Source: CAYMPH01 sp964392365
GTDB lineage: Bacteria; Spirochaetota; UBA4802; UBA5550
DNA length: 64,000 bases
Direction: 5' to 3'
Assembly (NCBI GenBank): GCA_964392365.1
Contig: CAYMPH010000008.1
Location: 62,001 to 126,000 of the forward strand
The translations under genes and the position numbers were made by a program. Each line of letters opens with the position of its first letter. The first letter of the stretch is position 1. The notes below the pieces were generated by a model. The model was given only the letters and a program-made list of their open reading frames with translations, ran no database searches and had not been told where the DNA came from. This document shows positions 27,111-35,797 of the stretch, piece by piece.

Positions 27111-27234
27111 TTATTTCAAATCCTGATTGTATCTTCTATCTCGAAACAGTCTAATTTATTTTTTTCAAGGGAAAAAATTAAATTCAGCACATAGCAGATA
27201 TTTTTTTAAACGGCAATCTGACTATCCCAAAAGT

Positions 27235-27337
27235 TTATCCCCTCCTTTGTTGGGAGGGGATAAGAGAGGGTTTCTGGTTAAATCAGTTTTTATTTCACAC
27301 CAGACTGGCCTCCCCAATCATGGGGGAGGGCTTTTTT
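27235..27337. repeat. pair of GC-rich hairpin repeats, second terminator-like
   Basis: A perfect 11-bp hairpin ttatcccctcc-N7-ggaggggataa (27235-27263) is followed at 27308-27337 by gcctcccc-aatcat-gggggagggc and a T-run. Composition is unlike the surrounding AT-rich DNA, and both resemble dispersed repeat units seen in other genomes. The second can end the GGDEF transcript. These elements occupy most of the gap between the cyclase gene and the convergent hydrolase gene. Confidence 0.65.
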
Positions 27338-27358
27338 AGGACATCCCGTATTCATCTG

Positions 27359-29032
27359 TTATTTTTTATGTGTAATTTTTAAAACTGCTCCTTCAGGATT
27401 ATTTTTATTGAAATGGAACATTACATTAAAAGGAGTTAATGTCGGTTTGCCGAATTCCGGATTGTCAGTATCCATTACAAGAGCCAGGCTATGTCCTTTT
27501 TTAATATCATATGCAGCGGAAATGAATTTTATATTAACATTCATGACTGCACCTGGAGTTGAATTCCAGAATGTTTTATATCCCATTGTAATATATTGAG
27601 CATTGCCGAAAATATCAACATCATAGAGGTAGAAAAACACCTGCCCTTTCTTTTGCGATACTGAAATATTCATATTGATTTCAGAATTACCTCTTAATTT
27701 TATAACATCGCTGAGGGAACCTGTTTTATATACTGCTGCTTTTGTGAAATTCATAAGATTAATATTTGTTATTACAGGTAGTTTAAACTGTTCTAGTCCC
27801 TGGCTGATTATAGGTATTCCGCTTGTAGCTCCGCTGATAAGACCTGACTCGATTGTATTTACAATATTCTGGAAAAGCTGCCATGCAGGAGACTGGCCAA
27901 GACTTCCAAAAGATAATAAACTTCTCGGTCCAATGTAAAATTTCTTTTCTGCTGTTGAATTTGCAGGCCAGCTGTATGTTGAATCAGTTTTCTTTAAATC
28001 ATCAGTATTGAATTCAACCCTTTCCCCGGTTTGCTTCACTTCCATGGTAATTACAGCGCTTTTTTCCTTGTTTGGAATTATTCCTGTATCAATTCCTTTC
28101 AGCCAGTAATCAAACCATTTCTGCACATTCTCATAGCTGTAATTTGAAATATTGAAAAGTCCCGGCGCTTCACCGCTTCCATGCGTTCCCTGGTTGATGT
28201 CCAGCCGTTTGTGATCTACGGTAAGCCTGTTGAAATAGTCTATGGTTACATCAGTTCTGAACAGATGATCCCCGAAGTTATGGCTGAGGTAAATCGGTTT
28301 ATTTAACCTGTTTAAATCATTGATATATGTGATCGGAGATCTTTCAGCTCCCCATGAATACAGCCAGTCAATATTTGTATTGGTTAAAGTATCCAGGTAA
28401 ACATTATATAATTCCTGAGTCATTTCCCCTTTAAGAGCTCCTGATGCGATAAGCATGAATCCCCATACGAGGCGTGGTGTTTCATCTGAAAACATACTCT
28501 TGCCTGCATCAATATATGAACTTAATGCAGCAACGGTTTTTACCCTTGGATCGGAAGATACTGCATGAAGAGATCCGCCTCCGCCGAGAGAAATTCCGCT
28601 TACTGCGAGATTTTTTATATCAACAGGAGTATTTGCTTCAAGCCAGTCAAGAACTGCGCTGAAATCCGTACGGTCTTCAATGCCTCCCATCTTGATTACT
28701 CCGCCGGATTCACCCCATCCCCTGCATGAATAGCTCAGTGCAATATATCCCTTTGAAGCTAATTTTTCTGCAAATGTGAGATATTCGTTTTCATCCATTC
28801 CCCAGCTGTTAATAAAAACTATAGCTGGGAATATTTCCTTATCGATTTTTGCATCAGGTATAAATGCATTTGCTGAGATGATCGTCTCTGTATTATTGAA
28901 TTTGGATGTGATTTTAATTCCTGTTTTATGAGTATAAGTATAAGTTCCTGTTGAATCATCAAAGCAGGATGAAATAAGAACTGCAAAAACCAGAAGAAAA
29001 CCCGGCAGCAGCATAATTCTTTTTAAAGACAT
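27359..29032 (-). CDS. secreted lipoprotein alpha/beta hydrolase, S15/CocE-like
   Basis: A 557-aa exported protein with a lipobox at Cys23 (LISSC). The alpha/beta-hydrolase core (about 50-310) has an oxyanion-type FINSWGMDENEY segment, the nucleophile elbow AVSGISLGGGG and a late histidine in NQGTHGSG. The C-terminal ~200 residues resemble the beta-sandwich of X-Pro dipeptidyl-peptidases and CocE/NonD esterases. It is likely a surface or periplasmic esterase or peptidase; the substrate is unknown. It is monocistronic, downstream of a membrane AraC regulator on the same strand. Confidence 0.85.
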   Translation of the reverse strand: MSLKRIMLLPGFLLVFAVLISSCFDDSTGTYTYTHKTGIKITSKFNNTETIISANAFIPDAKIDKEIFPAIVFINSWGMDENEYLTFAEKLASKGYIALSYSCRGWGESGGVIKMGGIEDRTDFSAVLDWLEANTPVDIKNLAVSGISLGGGGSLHAVSSDPRVKTVAALSSYIDAGKSMFSDETPRLVWGFMLIASGALKGEMTQELYNVYLDTLTNTNIDWLYSWGAERSPITYINDLNRLNKPIYLSHNFGDHLFRTDVTIDYFNRLTVDHKRLDINQGTHGSGEAPGLFNISNYSYENVQKWFDYWLKGIDTGIIPNKEKSAVITMEVKQTGERVEFNTDDLKKTDSTYSWPANSTAEKKFYIGPRSLLSFGSLGQSPAWQLFQNIVNTIESGLISGATSGIPIISQGLEQFKLPVITNINLMNFTKAAVYKTGSLSDVIKLRGNSEINMNISVSQKKGQVFFYLYDVDIFGNAQYITMGYKTFWNSTPGAVMNVNIKFISAAYDIKKGHSLALVMDTDNPEFGKPTLTPFNVMFHFNKNNPEGAVLKITHKK

Positions 29033-29124
29033 ACAATCCTCCAGATATAAATAATTTTTTTGTCATTAGCAGAACCGGCTAGACGGTCAGACTGTATTCT
29101 GAAAAAGATGGGTTGTCGTTCGCC

Positions 29125-30258
29125 TTAAGTAAGACGAACTGTTTTTTTTCTAAACTCTGAGGGTGTAAGTCCTGTGATTTTTTTAAACATAGTGTTAAAA
29201 ACAGTTTTCGAATTAAAACCTGCTTCAAAAGCAATTCGGAGAACTGTATATTCATCTTTTGCCGGATCTGCCAGCATTCTTTTTACTTCTTCTATGCGGT
29301 ATAAATTGATAAAATTATAAAAATTCTGATTTAAGCATGTATTCAGTGTCATTGACACCATGTGAGGTGGAATTTTAAGTAAATCTGCAAAATCCTTTAG
29401 GGTCAGAGCATCATTGAGATAAGGCCGGTCCTTATCCATGCAATTTAATATAAGATTTTTGTAAATCTCCTGCTGCTCAGTATTTATGTTAAGACTTTCA
29501 TACGGTTTTTTATTTATAAGCTGATCCTGAGCAAACACTTCGGGAAATTTTATAGAAAAATATGTTATTACAAATGTAGATAACAGAAAAACCGTATAAA
29601 TACAAAATCCGGCTATGTTACCTAAATATGAATCTGTAAGTTTATTGATGAATATCATGCTTGTAAGTATTAATATCAGACAAAATACCAGAGTCATCCC
29701 GAGAAAAATATTAAGCCAGACAAGTTTGATGTTCCTGATATCAGAAAATAGATCCCTGATTTTTTTATTATGTCTTCGAAGCAATCGTATAGAAAAAAGA
29801 ATATATAACATAATTATAATCAGAAAAATAAAAATTAACCAGTAAAATCCTATATAACTGGTTTTATCAATTTTATTCATATCTTCTACACTGCCGGCTT
29901 TTCCAAAAAAATGGTATCGGGTAATTATGTAAATGGTAAAAGAAATAAAAGGAATGAAATGCAGAATTTCTTTTTTGGAAAATGATTTTATATTTGCAGT
30001 AATTGATAAAGTATAATAATAAATTAAAGGCCCGAAGATAAGATACAGGGACATATTTACATAAGCCATATAGTAGTATGCTGTTGAATAATTGATGAAT
30101 TGGAAATGCCAGCGCGACATGCTTATTGCCAGAGCAAATAAAAGTAAGGCGAGTATTCTGTTGGATAACCTGTTTTTTTTATTGAAGAACAGAATAGTTC
30201 CAAGAAAAATTCCCTGTATTATGGCAATTAAGTTTAATATTTTATATATTTCATTCAT
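29125..30258 (-). CDS. membrane-bound AraC-family regulator
   Basis: A 377-aa protein with seven predicted N-terminal helices (about 5-240) and a C-terminal AraC DNA-binding domain (about 275-375), including LKDFADLLKIPPHMVSMTLN and RIAFEAGFNSKTVFNTMFKKITGLTPSEFRK. I chose ATG 30258; an in-frame TTG at 30264 would add two residues. Such 7TM-AraC proteins sense a membrane signal and act on adjacent genes; the hydrolase gene downstream is the obvious candidate target. Confidence 0.9.
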   Translation of the reverse strand: MNEIYKILNLIAIIQGIFLGTILFFNKKNRLSNRILALLLFALAISMSRWHFQFINYSTAYYYMAYVNMSLYLIFGPLIYYYTLSITANIKSFSKKEILHFIPFISFTIYIITRYHFFGKAGSVEDMNKIDKTSYIGFYWLIFIFLIIIMLYILFSIRLLRRHNKKIRDLFSDIRNIKLVWLNIFLGMTLVFCLILILTSMIFINKLTDSYLGNIAGFCIYTVFLLSTFVITYFSIKFPEVFAQDQLINKKPYESLNINTEQQEIYKNLILNCMDKDRPYLNDALTLKDFADLLKIPPHMVSMTLNTCLNQNFYNFINLYRIEEVKRMLADPAKDEYTVLRIAFEAGFNSKTVFNTMFKKITGLTPSEFRKKTVRLT

Positions 30259-30424
30259 TAGCAATTATCATAATTATAATTTCTGCATTATTCAAGAAAT
30301 ATTTTTTTATATACAGTGAATGTTAGCGTTTTTTTTATTTAATACTTCTTGATCCTGGTTATCTGAAAAGCTAAAATGTTTTATATTAAGGAAAAGAGTT
30401 GCTTATTATAAAGGAAATAATCCT

Positions 30425-31009
30425 ATGATAAAAATTTTATATATTTTTATTTCATTAATATTAGCTATACCTTCGTTTTCAAAAACTGCAGAAGATTTTA
30501 CTTTCGGTGGAATAAAGCTTGGAGATATTTACCAGGAAAAAATTATGGATAAACATCCATATACTGCCCCATGCGATAATGATCCGATTGATAAAAATGC
30601 GCGCAGGGCGATGTTTTATGCACCGGTGGAATGCAGAAATGCCCCTGCTTTTCCTGAGAACACTCTTGTTGCTTTTTATCTTAAATTTGATGATTCTGAT
30701 AACAGATATTCACAGCCGGTTGAGGCAATACTCTGGCTGGGAGGAAACTATTTTACCGGCAGGTCGGATTTCCCGTATGCTGTAGGAATAAATCCTGATA
30801 CTATTACCGCTTTCGGGAAAGCTGTAATAATTAATCGTGATTATAAAAATAGAATATTTCAAATTTACAGATTTAAAGGCGATATAAATGCAATTGTTTT
30901 CGAGAGAAAAGTTATCGGTTATATCATTGGAGCCATGCCGGATTCGCAGGAGAGTGAGCAGTGGCGTATGATATTGAAGCTTTACAGGGTTTATTGCATG
31001 AAAAGATAA
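30425..31009 (+). CDS. secreted protein of unknown function
   Basis: A 194-aa product with a signal peptide (1-19, ending PSFSK) and a well-placed AAGGAA. The mature part has two cysteines (APCDND, VECRNA) that may form a disulfide and a beta-rich centre (PVEAILWLGGNYFTGRSD). I do not recognise the family. It is 45 bases before another secreted unknown with the same orientation. Confidence 0.75.
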   Translation: MIKILYIFISLILAIPSFSKTAEDFTFGGIKLGDIYQEKIMDKHPYTAPCDNDPIDKNARRAMFYAPVECRNAPAFPENTLVAFYLKFDDSDNRYSQPVEAILWLGGNYFTGRSDFPYAVGINPDTITAFGKAVIINRDYKNRIFQIYRFKGDINAIVFERKVIGYIIGAMPDSQESEQWRMILKLYRVYCMKR

Positions 31010-31054
31010 ATATCATGCAGTTTTAAAATTTATTTTATGGAAGAAGATCAAACA

Positions 31055-32101
31055 ATGAATAAAAAAATTGCTGAATTAATAATCCTTATCAGTTTAACAG
31101 CAGCTTCATCTGCTAAAGCTGAAATGATAGATGGACCTGCTGTTATTTTCGATAAAATTAATGGCATACAGATAGGAATGCTGGATGACGGAGCCCCTGT
31201 TAAAGTTATATCTCAAAATGCCGGATGGATTGAACTTGAACTGAAGTTTAATGGTGCTGTTGATTTACTGAAAGTTCCATTAAAACAGAAATTAAATATC
31301 AGCAGAAAAATTTATGGAACTTACGGCTATATCAATCCCGGGGCTAATTTAAAAGTTCAGAAAGGGAAAGGACATTTTTTATTAACAGCATATACAGTCG
31401 CCGGAAATTTAAAAGAAAAAGTTCTCTATTATAAAAATTACAAGGCGGTTGAAAAAGATATTAATGTTTACAATTTTAATTTTTCTGAACCTGTCCCGTT
31501 AAATAAAGCCTCTTCAGATATAACAAAATATGAAACTGCTGAAATGGTACCTGATGAATTATCAGGTACCGGGTTAATTACTGAAGTCGGTTACTATAAG
31601 GGAATTCCAACTGTAGTCCGTTCGTTTGTTTTTGATTCATTTGCAGGAGGTTCACCGGAACTGAAAGTTCAGGATTCATATTTTATCAACGAGCGCGGAC
31701 TTTTGAAAAGTTATAATACAGGTAATGTTTTAATTAAAAATGCCATATTTAATTATTATAAAGAAGGCTCATTCAGAGTGTTTAAAAGTGAGTATGATAT
31801 TAATGCTCCGCTATCTTATTATTCCATATGCACATATATAATTCCGGCAGCAAATTGTAAATATGAGGTTAGCTTTACCGGGAAAATGAATAAAGATATG
31901 AAAAAGAATATTAATTCTTTTTCAATAGTTAAATATTCAGACACGGGAATAGATTTTACTTTTCGCAGTGAATCAAAAAATATTGATGATGCCATGAAAA
32001 TTTTTAAAACGAATGCAGCTTATCTGGAAATAACATCATTACGTTCAGGAATAAATTTTGATATGGAGATTCAATGGATTAAATCAGCAATTGGGAACTA
32101 G
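31055..32101 (+). CDS. secreted protein with N-terminal SH3-like domain
   Basis: A 348-aa product with a signal peptide (about 1-22, ASSAKA-EM). Residues about 25-70 (GPAVIFDKINGIQIGMLDDG, later NAGWIELEL) look like a bacterial SH3-like fold. The remaining ~270 residues are beta-rich and unrecognised. I chose ATG 31055, with GGAAGAAG upstream, over the in-frame ATG at 31037, because it puts the signal peptide at the N-terminus. Confidence 0.72.
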   Translation: MNKKIAELIILISLTAASSAKAEMIDGPAVIFDKINGIQIGMLDDGAPVKVISQNAGWIELELKFNGAVDLLKVPLKQKLNISRKIYGTYGYINPGANLKVQKGKGHFLLTAYTVAGNLKEKVLYYKNYKAVEKDINVYNFNFSEPVPLNKASSDITKYETAEMVPDELSGTGLITEVGYYKGIPTVVRSFVFDSFAGGSPELKVQDSYFINERGLLKSYNTGNVLIKNAIFNYYKEGSFRVFKSEYDINAPLSYYSICTYIIPAANCKYEVSFTGKMNKDMKKNINSFSIVKYSDTGIDFTFRSESKNIDDAMKIFKTNAAYLEITSLRSGINFDMEIQWIKSAIGN

Positions 32102-32212
32102 AAAATCGAATTACTGTATTTTTTTATGCGGTAATTTGTTAATGTCAGATGGATTATTCAATTGTAATCAGTCTTATTTCATTTTTCAACGGATATATTT
32201 TTAGTATTTAGA

Positions 32213-32241
32213 TTGACAATTTTAAAAAAGTAATATATAAT
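32213..32241 (+). promoter_or_regulatory. perfect consensus sigma70 promoter (P1) for ispE-glmU-prs-rplY-pth
   Basis: TTGACA (32213-32218), exactly 17 bases, TATAAT (32236-32241): a 12/12 match. Initiation near 32248 gives a ~110-base leader to ispE. Confidence 0.85.
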
Positions 32242-32301
32242 TAATCATTGTTTTTTGAATAAAAAACCACTTTTTAATTGAGCATATAGTTAATTAATTT
32301 A

Positions 32302-32330
32302 TTGACAAATTTATGGCCTTATCTTAATTT
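32302..32330 (+). promoter_or_regulatory. second promoter (P2) close to ispE
   Basis: TTGACA (32302-32307), 17 bases, TAATTT (32325-32330). Transcripts would start near 32337, which excludes the in-frame TTG at 32330 as start codon and supports the TTG at 32357. Confidence 0.55.
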
Positions 32331-32356
32331 TGCCATTCCATTTAAAACGGAGCGTC

Positions 32357-33274
32357 TTGATTAAAATAGCTAGAGCATATGCCAAGATAAACCTTTATCT
32401 TGAGGTATTAAACCGCAGAGATGACGGATATCATAATATTTTCAGTTTGATGGCATCTGTAGAAGCTTCTGATCTTTTAAAACTTGAAGAAATTATTATT
32501 ACTGAAAATAATTCAGAGCCGGAAGTAATTATAAATTGCTCTGGCGGAATAAACAGCACGGAATTTAATCAGATTCCGGTTAAAAAAAATCTGATTACAA
32601 AAGCTGCTATTAACTATTTCAATAAAGCAGGTAAATCGGGTAAAGTCAGTTTTGTGGTGGAAAAAAATCTGCCATCAGGTGCCGGTCTCGGCGGAGGAAG
32701 TTCGGATGCAGCTGCAGCGCTTATGCTTATAAATGATAGTATAGGGTTGCTTAACAACGAAGAACTTTATCAGGCAGCAGCGGAAACAGGTTCGGATGTT
32801 CCATTCTGCATTGAACCTGGAATTGCAATTTGCGAAGGCAGAGGCGAAATTATTGAAAGATTATCCGGAACTTTGAATTGCTGGATTCTGCTTGTAAATA
32901 ATGGAATTCATGTTAGTACAGCGGATGCTTACGGATATTTCAAAAGAAGCACAAGCTTTAAAGTTGATTTTAATAATATCGAAAAGAGAAAAGCGGAATT
33001 AAAAAATGGAATTATATCTAATAATATAAATATTTTAAAAGAATATCTAAAGAATGATTTTGAAAATGCCGTTACATTAAAACACCCAATGATAAAAGAA
33101 ATAAAGAATGAATTGGAAGGACATGGCGCTGATTTTTCACAGATGACCGGTTCAGGTTCAACAGTATTCGGGATTTTTAATGATAGAAATATAGCTGAAA
33201 AAGCTGAAGCGTATTTCAGATCCAAATATAAAATGGTTTTCTTAACTAAACTTAAACAAGGAAATATAAGCTGA
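32357..33274 (+). CDS. ispE: 4-diphosphocytidyl-2-C-methyl-D-erythritol kinase
   Basis: GHMP kinase of the non-mevalonate isoprenoid pathway, 305 aa. It opens IKIARAYAKINLYLEV, has the ATP-binding LPSGAGLGGGSSDAAA and the C-terminal MTGSGSTVFGIF. I chose the TTG at 32357 because GGAG lies five bases upstream and IspE proteins begin right at this point; the in-frame TTG at 32330 lies within a promoter -10. It is first in the operon with tRNA-Gln, glmU, prs, rplY and pth. Confidence 0.93.
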   Translation: MIKIARAYAKINLYLEVLNRRDDGYHNIFSLMASVEASDLLKLEEIIITENNSEPEVIINCSGGINSTEFNQIPVKKNLITKAAINYFNKAGKSGKVSFVVEKNLPSGAGLGGGSSDAAAALMLINDSIGLLNNEELYQAAAETGSDVPFCIEPGIAICEGRGEIIERLSGTLNCWILLVNNGIHVSTADAYGYFKRSTSFKVDFNNIEKRKAELKNGIISNNINILKEYLKNDFENAVTLKHPMIKEIKNELEGHGADFSQMTGSGSTVFGIFNDRNIAEKAEAYFRSKYKMVFLTKLKQGNIS

Positions 33275-33294
33275 TAAATCAGTTTTATATAAAT

Positions 33295-33366
33295 TGAGGC
33301 GTCGCCAAGTGGTAAGGCATCGGGTTTTGGTCTCGACATCCCTAGGTTCGAATCCTAGCGCCTCAG
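33295..33366 (+). tRNA. tRNA-Gln (anticodon TTG)
   Basis: A complete cloverleaf. The acceptor arms TGAGGCG and CGCCTCA pair fully, the discriminator is G, and the U1-A72 pair is typical of tRNA-Gln. The D arm has AAGTGGTAAGGC. The anticodon loop in CGGGTTTTGGTCTCG has TTG at the anticodon position. The T arm is CTAGG-TTCGAAT-CCTAG. CCA is not encoded. It lies 20 bases after ispE and 13 bases before glmU, so it must be cut out of the operon transcript. Confidence 0.95.
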
Positions 33367-33379
33367 ATAAAATCAAATA

Positions 33380-34120
33380 ATGATAAGAGATAATATAACA
33401 GCAGTAGTTCTTGCAGGAGGTAAGGGAGTTCGGATGGAATCCGATCTTCCTAAAGTTCTGCATAAAATCAACAGCAGGCCTCTTATACTGCATGTTCTTG
33501 ACAGCCTCAAAAAAGCCGGAATTCAAAGAATAATTACAGTTGTCGGATACAAAGGCGAGATGGTTACAGACGCAATTTCCGGATTGTCAGATTCAGTTAT
33601 CCAGAAAGAACAGCTTGGAACAGGACATGCTGTAATGCAGGCTGAAAAGTTGCTTTCAGATTATAATGGGAATGTAGTGGTTGCATGCGGCGATGTTCCT
33701 CTTATCAGGCCGGAAACTTTTATAAAACTTGTTCAGGAAACAAAAGGCGAAAAAGTAAAAGCGGCTGTTCTTACTATGAAGCTAGAAAATCCAGCAGGAT
33801 ATGGAAGAATTTTAAAAGATTCAAATGGGAATTTTCAGCGGATTGTTGAAGAAAAGGATTCGGATTCAGAGCAGAAAAAGATTCAGGAAGTAAACACCGG
33901 CACATATGTATTTGACTGCAGATTTTTATTTGATGGCCTTAAGCAGATAGATACAAACAATGCACAGGGTGAATATTATCTGCCTGATGCTTTGAATTAT
34001 ATAATTAAATCCGGGTTTATTGTCAAAACCATGCTTCTTGAAAACCCTGTTGAAGGAAGCGGAATCAATAATAAAAGCGAACTTGCAGCTCTTGAAAGTA
34101 TATTTAATTCAGGATATTAA
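33380..34120 (+). CDS. glmU: GlmU-type uridyltransferase, N-terminal domain only
   Basis: A 246-aa nucleotidyltransferase with the signature VVLAGGKGVRMESDLPKVLH, then QLGTGHAVMQAE, CGDVPLI and EVNTGTYVFD, all from the pyrophosphorylase half of GlmU that makes UDP-GlcNAc. The left-handed-helix acetyltransferase half (~200 residues) is absent, so glucosamine-1-phosphate acetylation must be done by another protein. No Shine-Dalgarno is seen in the 13 bases separating it from the tRNA. Confidence 0.88.
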   Translation: MIRDNITAVVLAGGKGVRMESDLPKVLHKINSRPLILHVLDSLKKAGIQRIITVVGYKGEMVTDAISGLSDSVIQKEQLGTGHAVMQAEKLLSDYNGNVVVACGDVPLIRPETFIKLVQETKGEKVKAAVLTMKLENPAGYGRILKDSNGNFQRIVEEKDSDSEQKKIQEVNTGTYVFDCRFLFDGLKQIDTNNAQGEYYLPDALNYIIKSGFIVKTMLLENPVEGSGINNKSELAALESIFNSGY

Positions 34121-34143
34121 AAAAATAATTACTTGGATATTGT

Positions 34144-35085
34144 ATGAATCGTAATTTAAAAATATTTGCCGGATCATCCAACCCTGATCTTTCCGGAAAA
34201 ATTGCAGAACATCTCGGGATAAAATTGTCCGTTGTTGAGCTGAAAAGATTTAAAGACGGAGAGATTTCTGTTAAGCTGCATGAAAATGTGCGGGAAAGCG
34301 ATGTGTTCATTATTCAGTCAACTTGTAACCCTGCAAATGATAATATCATGGAATTGCTTCTTATGGTTGATGCTGCATTCAGAGCTTCTGCTAAAAGAAT
34401 TACAGCTGTAATTCCATATTTCGGATACGCAAGACAGGACAGAAAAGTTGAGCCGAGGGTGCCGATTTCTGCCAAGGTTGTAGCAAATATTATGCATGTA
34501 GCCGGAACAAACAGGCTTCTAACCATTGATCTTCATGCAGACCAGATACAGGGTTTTTTTGACATTCCTGTTGATAATCTTTATGCAGCTCCAATACTGA
34601 TTGAATATTTGAAAAGTTTAGAAATTAAAAATGCAGTTGTTGTTTCTCCGGATTCCGGTGGAGCGGATAGAGCGAGATATCTTGCTAAAAATATAAATGC
34701 TACATTGGCAATTATCGATAAAAGAAGACCTGAAGCAAATATAGCTGAAGTTGCTCATGTTATCGGTGATGTTAATAATAAAAATTGCATACTTATTGAT
34801 GATATGGTTGATACAGGCGGATCTATTTCAAAAGGCGCCGGCGCTTTACGTGAAAAGGGTGCAAAAGACGTATACTGTCTTTTCAGTCATCCAGTTTTAT
34901 CCGCAGATGCTTCGGATAAGCTTAAGTCTGCAGATTTCAAGGAAATTATTTTCACAGACACAATTCCTCTTCCGGAGAATAAAAGACTCGGGAATATGAA
35001 AGTTTTATCAGTAGCTAATCTGGTTGCTGAAGCTATAAGAAGAATACATAATGGAGAATCTGTAAGTTCTCTTTTTCAGAATTGA
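34144..35085 (+). CDS. prs: ribose-phosphate pyrophosphokinase
   Basis: A 313-aa PRPP synthase. It has FKDGEISVKLHENVR, YFGYARQDRK for ATP binding, the metal-binding DLHADQIQGFFD and the PRPP loop ILIDDMVDTGGSI. It is full length and highly conserved. PRPP serves hisG and nadC, both in this window, as well as nucleotide synthesis. It lies 23 bases after glmU. Confidence 0.97.
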   Translation: MNRNLKIFAGSSNPDLSGKIAEHLGIKLSVVELKRFKDGEISVKLHENVRESDVFIIQSTCNPANDNIMELLLMVDAAFRASAKRITAVIPYFGYARQDRKVEPRVPISAKVVANIMHVAGTNRLLTIDLHADQIQGFFDIPVDNLYAAPILIEYLKSLEIKNAVVVSPDSGGADRARYLAKNINATLAIIDKRRPEANIAEVAHVIGDVNNKNCILIDDMVDTGGSISKGAGALREKGAKDVYCLFSHPVLSADASDKLKSADFKEIIFTDTIPLPENKRLGNMKVLSVANLVAEAIRRIHNGESVSSLFQN

Positions 35086-35116
35086 AATTTTAATTATTTA
35101 ACAGAGGTTAATACTA

Positions 35117-35752
35117 ATGGAACAGAAAAATTTAAGCGCAGAAATAAGAAAAGAGACAGGCAAAAACGAAAATAACAGATTGCGAAAAGCTGGATTTATC
35201 CCTGCTGTATTATATGCACACGGAAAAGCTGAAACATTAAAAATCCCTAAAAAAGAATTTAATAAAATATTCAAAGGGCATATTTCAGAGAGCGTTATTC
35301 TTAATGTCAATATCGCAGGCGGCACAACTGAGATGGCTTATATAAAAGATTATCAGAAAGAACCGGTATCCGGTGATATTTCTCATCTTGATTTGTATAA
35401 AGTTTTTAAGGATGAGAAAATTAGAACGAAAGTAGAAATTCATTTATCCGGCGTGGCTAAAGGTTTAAAAATGGGCGGTGTTCTTGAAGTTTATGATAGA
35501 TTTCTTGAAATCGAATGTTTCCCTATGGATCTGCCTGAAAAAATTGAAGTTGATGTAACTAATTTAATGTTAAATGAAACAATACATGCTGAAGATCTTA
35601 AGCTTGGAGAAAAAATAAAAATATTAACTTCTTCAAAAACAATGATTGCGGCTGTTCATGAGCCTAAAGCTGTTGAAGAAGCTGCTCCTGCAGAAGCAGA
35701 AGCAGCAGCCGTGGAACCGGCAGCAGCTAAAGAAGCTGAAGATAAAAAATAA
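35117..35752 (+). CDS. rplY: 50S ribosomal protein L25, CTC long form
   Basis: A 211-aa L25/TL5 protein. The N-terminal 5S-rRNA-binding beta barrel starts LSAEIRKETGKNENNRLRKAGFIPAVLYA (across about residues 5-33), followed by the TL5 C-terminal domain with VEIHLSGVAKGLKMGGVL. The last ~30 residues are a low-complexity Ala/Glu tail. An AGAGG is upstream. The order prs-rplY-pth is conserved in many bacteria. Confidence 0.95.
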   Translation: MEQKNLSAEIRKETGKNENNRLRKAGFIPAVLYAHGKAETLKIPKKEFNKIFKGHISESVILNVNIAGGTTEMAYIKDYQKEPVSGDISHLDLYKVFKDEKIRTKVEIHLSGVAKGLKMGGVLEVYDRFLEIECFPMDLPEKIEVDVTNLMLNETIHAEDLKLGEKIKILTSSKTMIAAVHEPKAVEEAAPAEAEAAAVEPAAAKEAEDKK

Positions 35753-35797
35753 TTTTTTTCTCCGTTACGGAATTAAATATATGGGGGTGAAGGCTGC

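Noticed and set aside
29118..29139. Hairpin gttcgccttaagtaagacgaac at the end of the AraC gene as terminator
   Set aside because: It has a mismatch, overlaps the stop codon and has no T-run.
32330..32356. ispE start at TTG 32330
   Set aside because: It lies in the -10 of promoter P2, and the TTG at 32357 has GGAG upstream and matches the family N-terminus.
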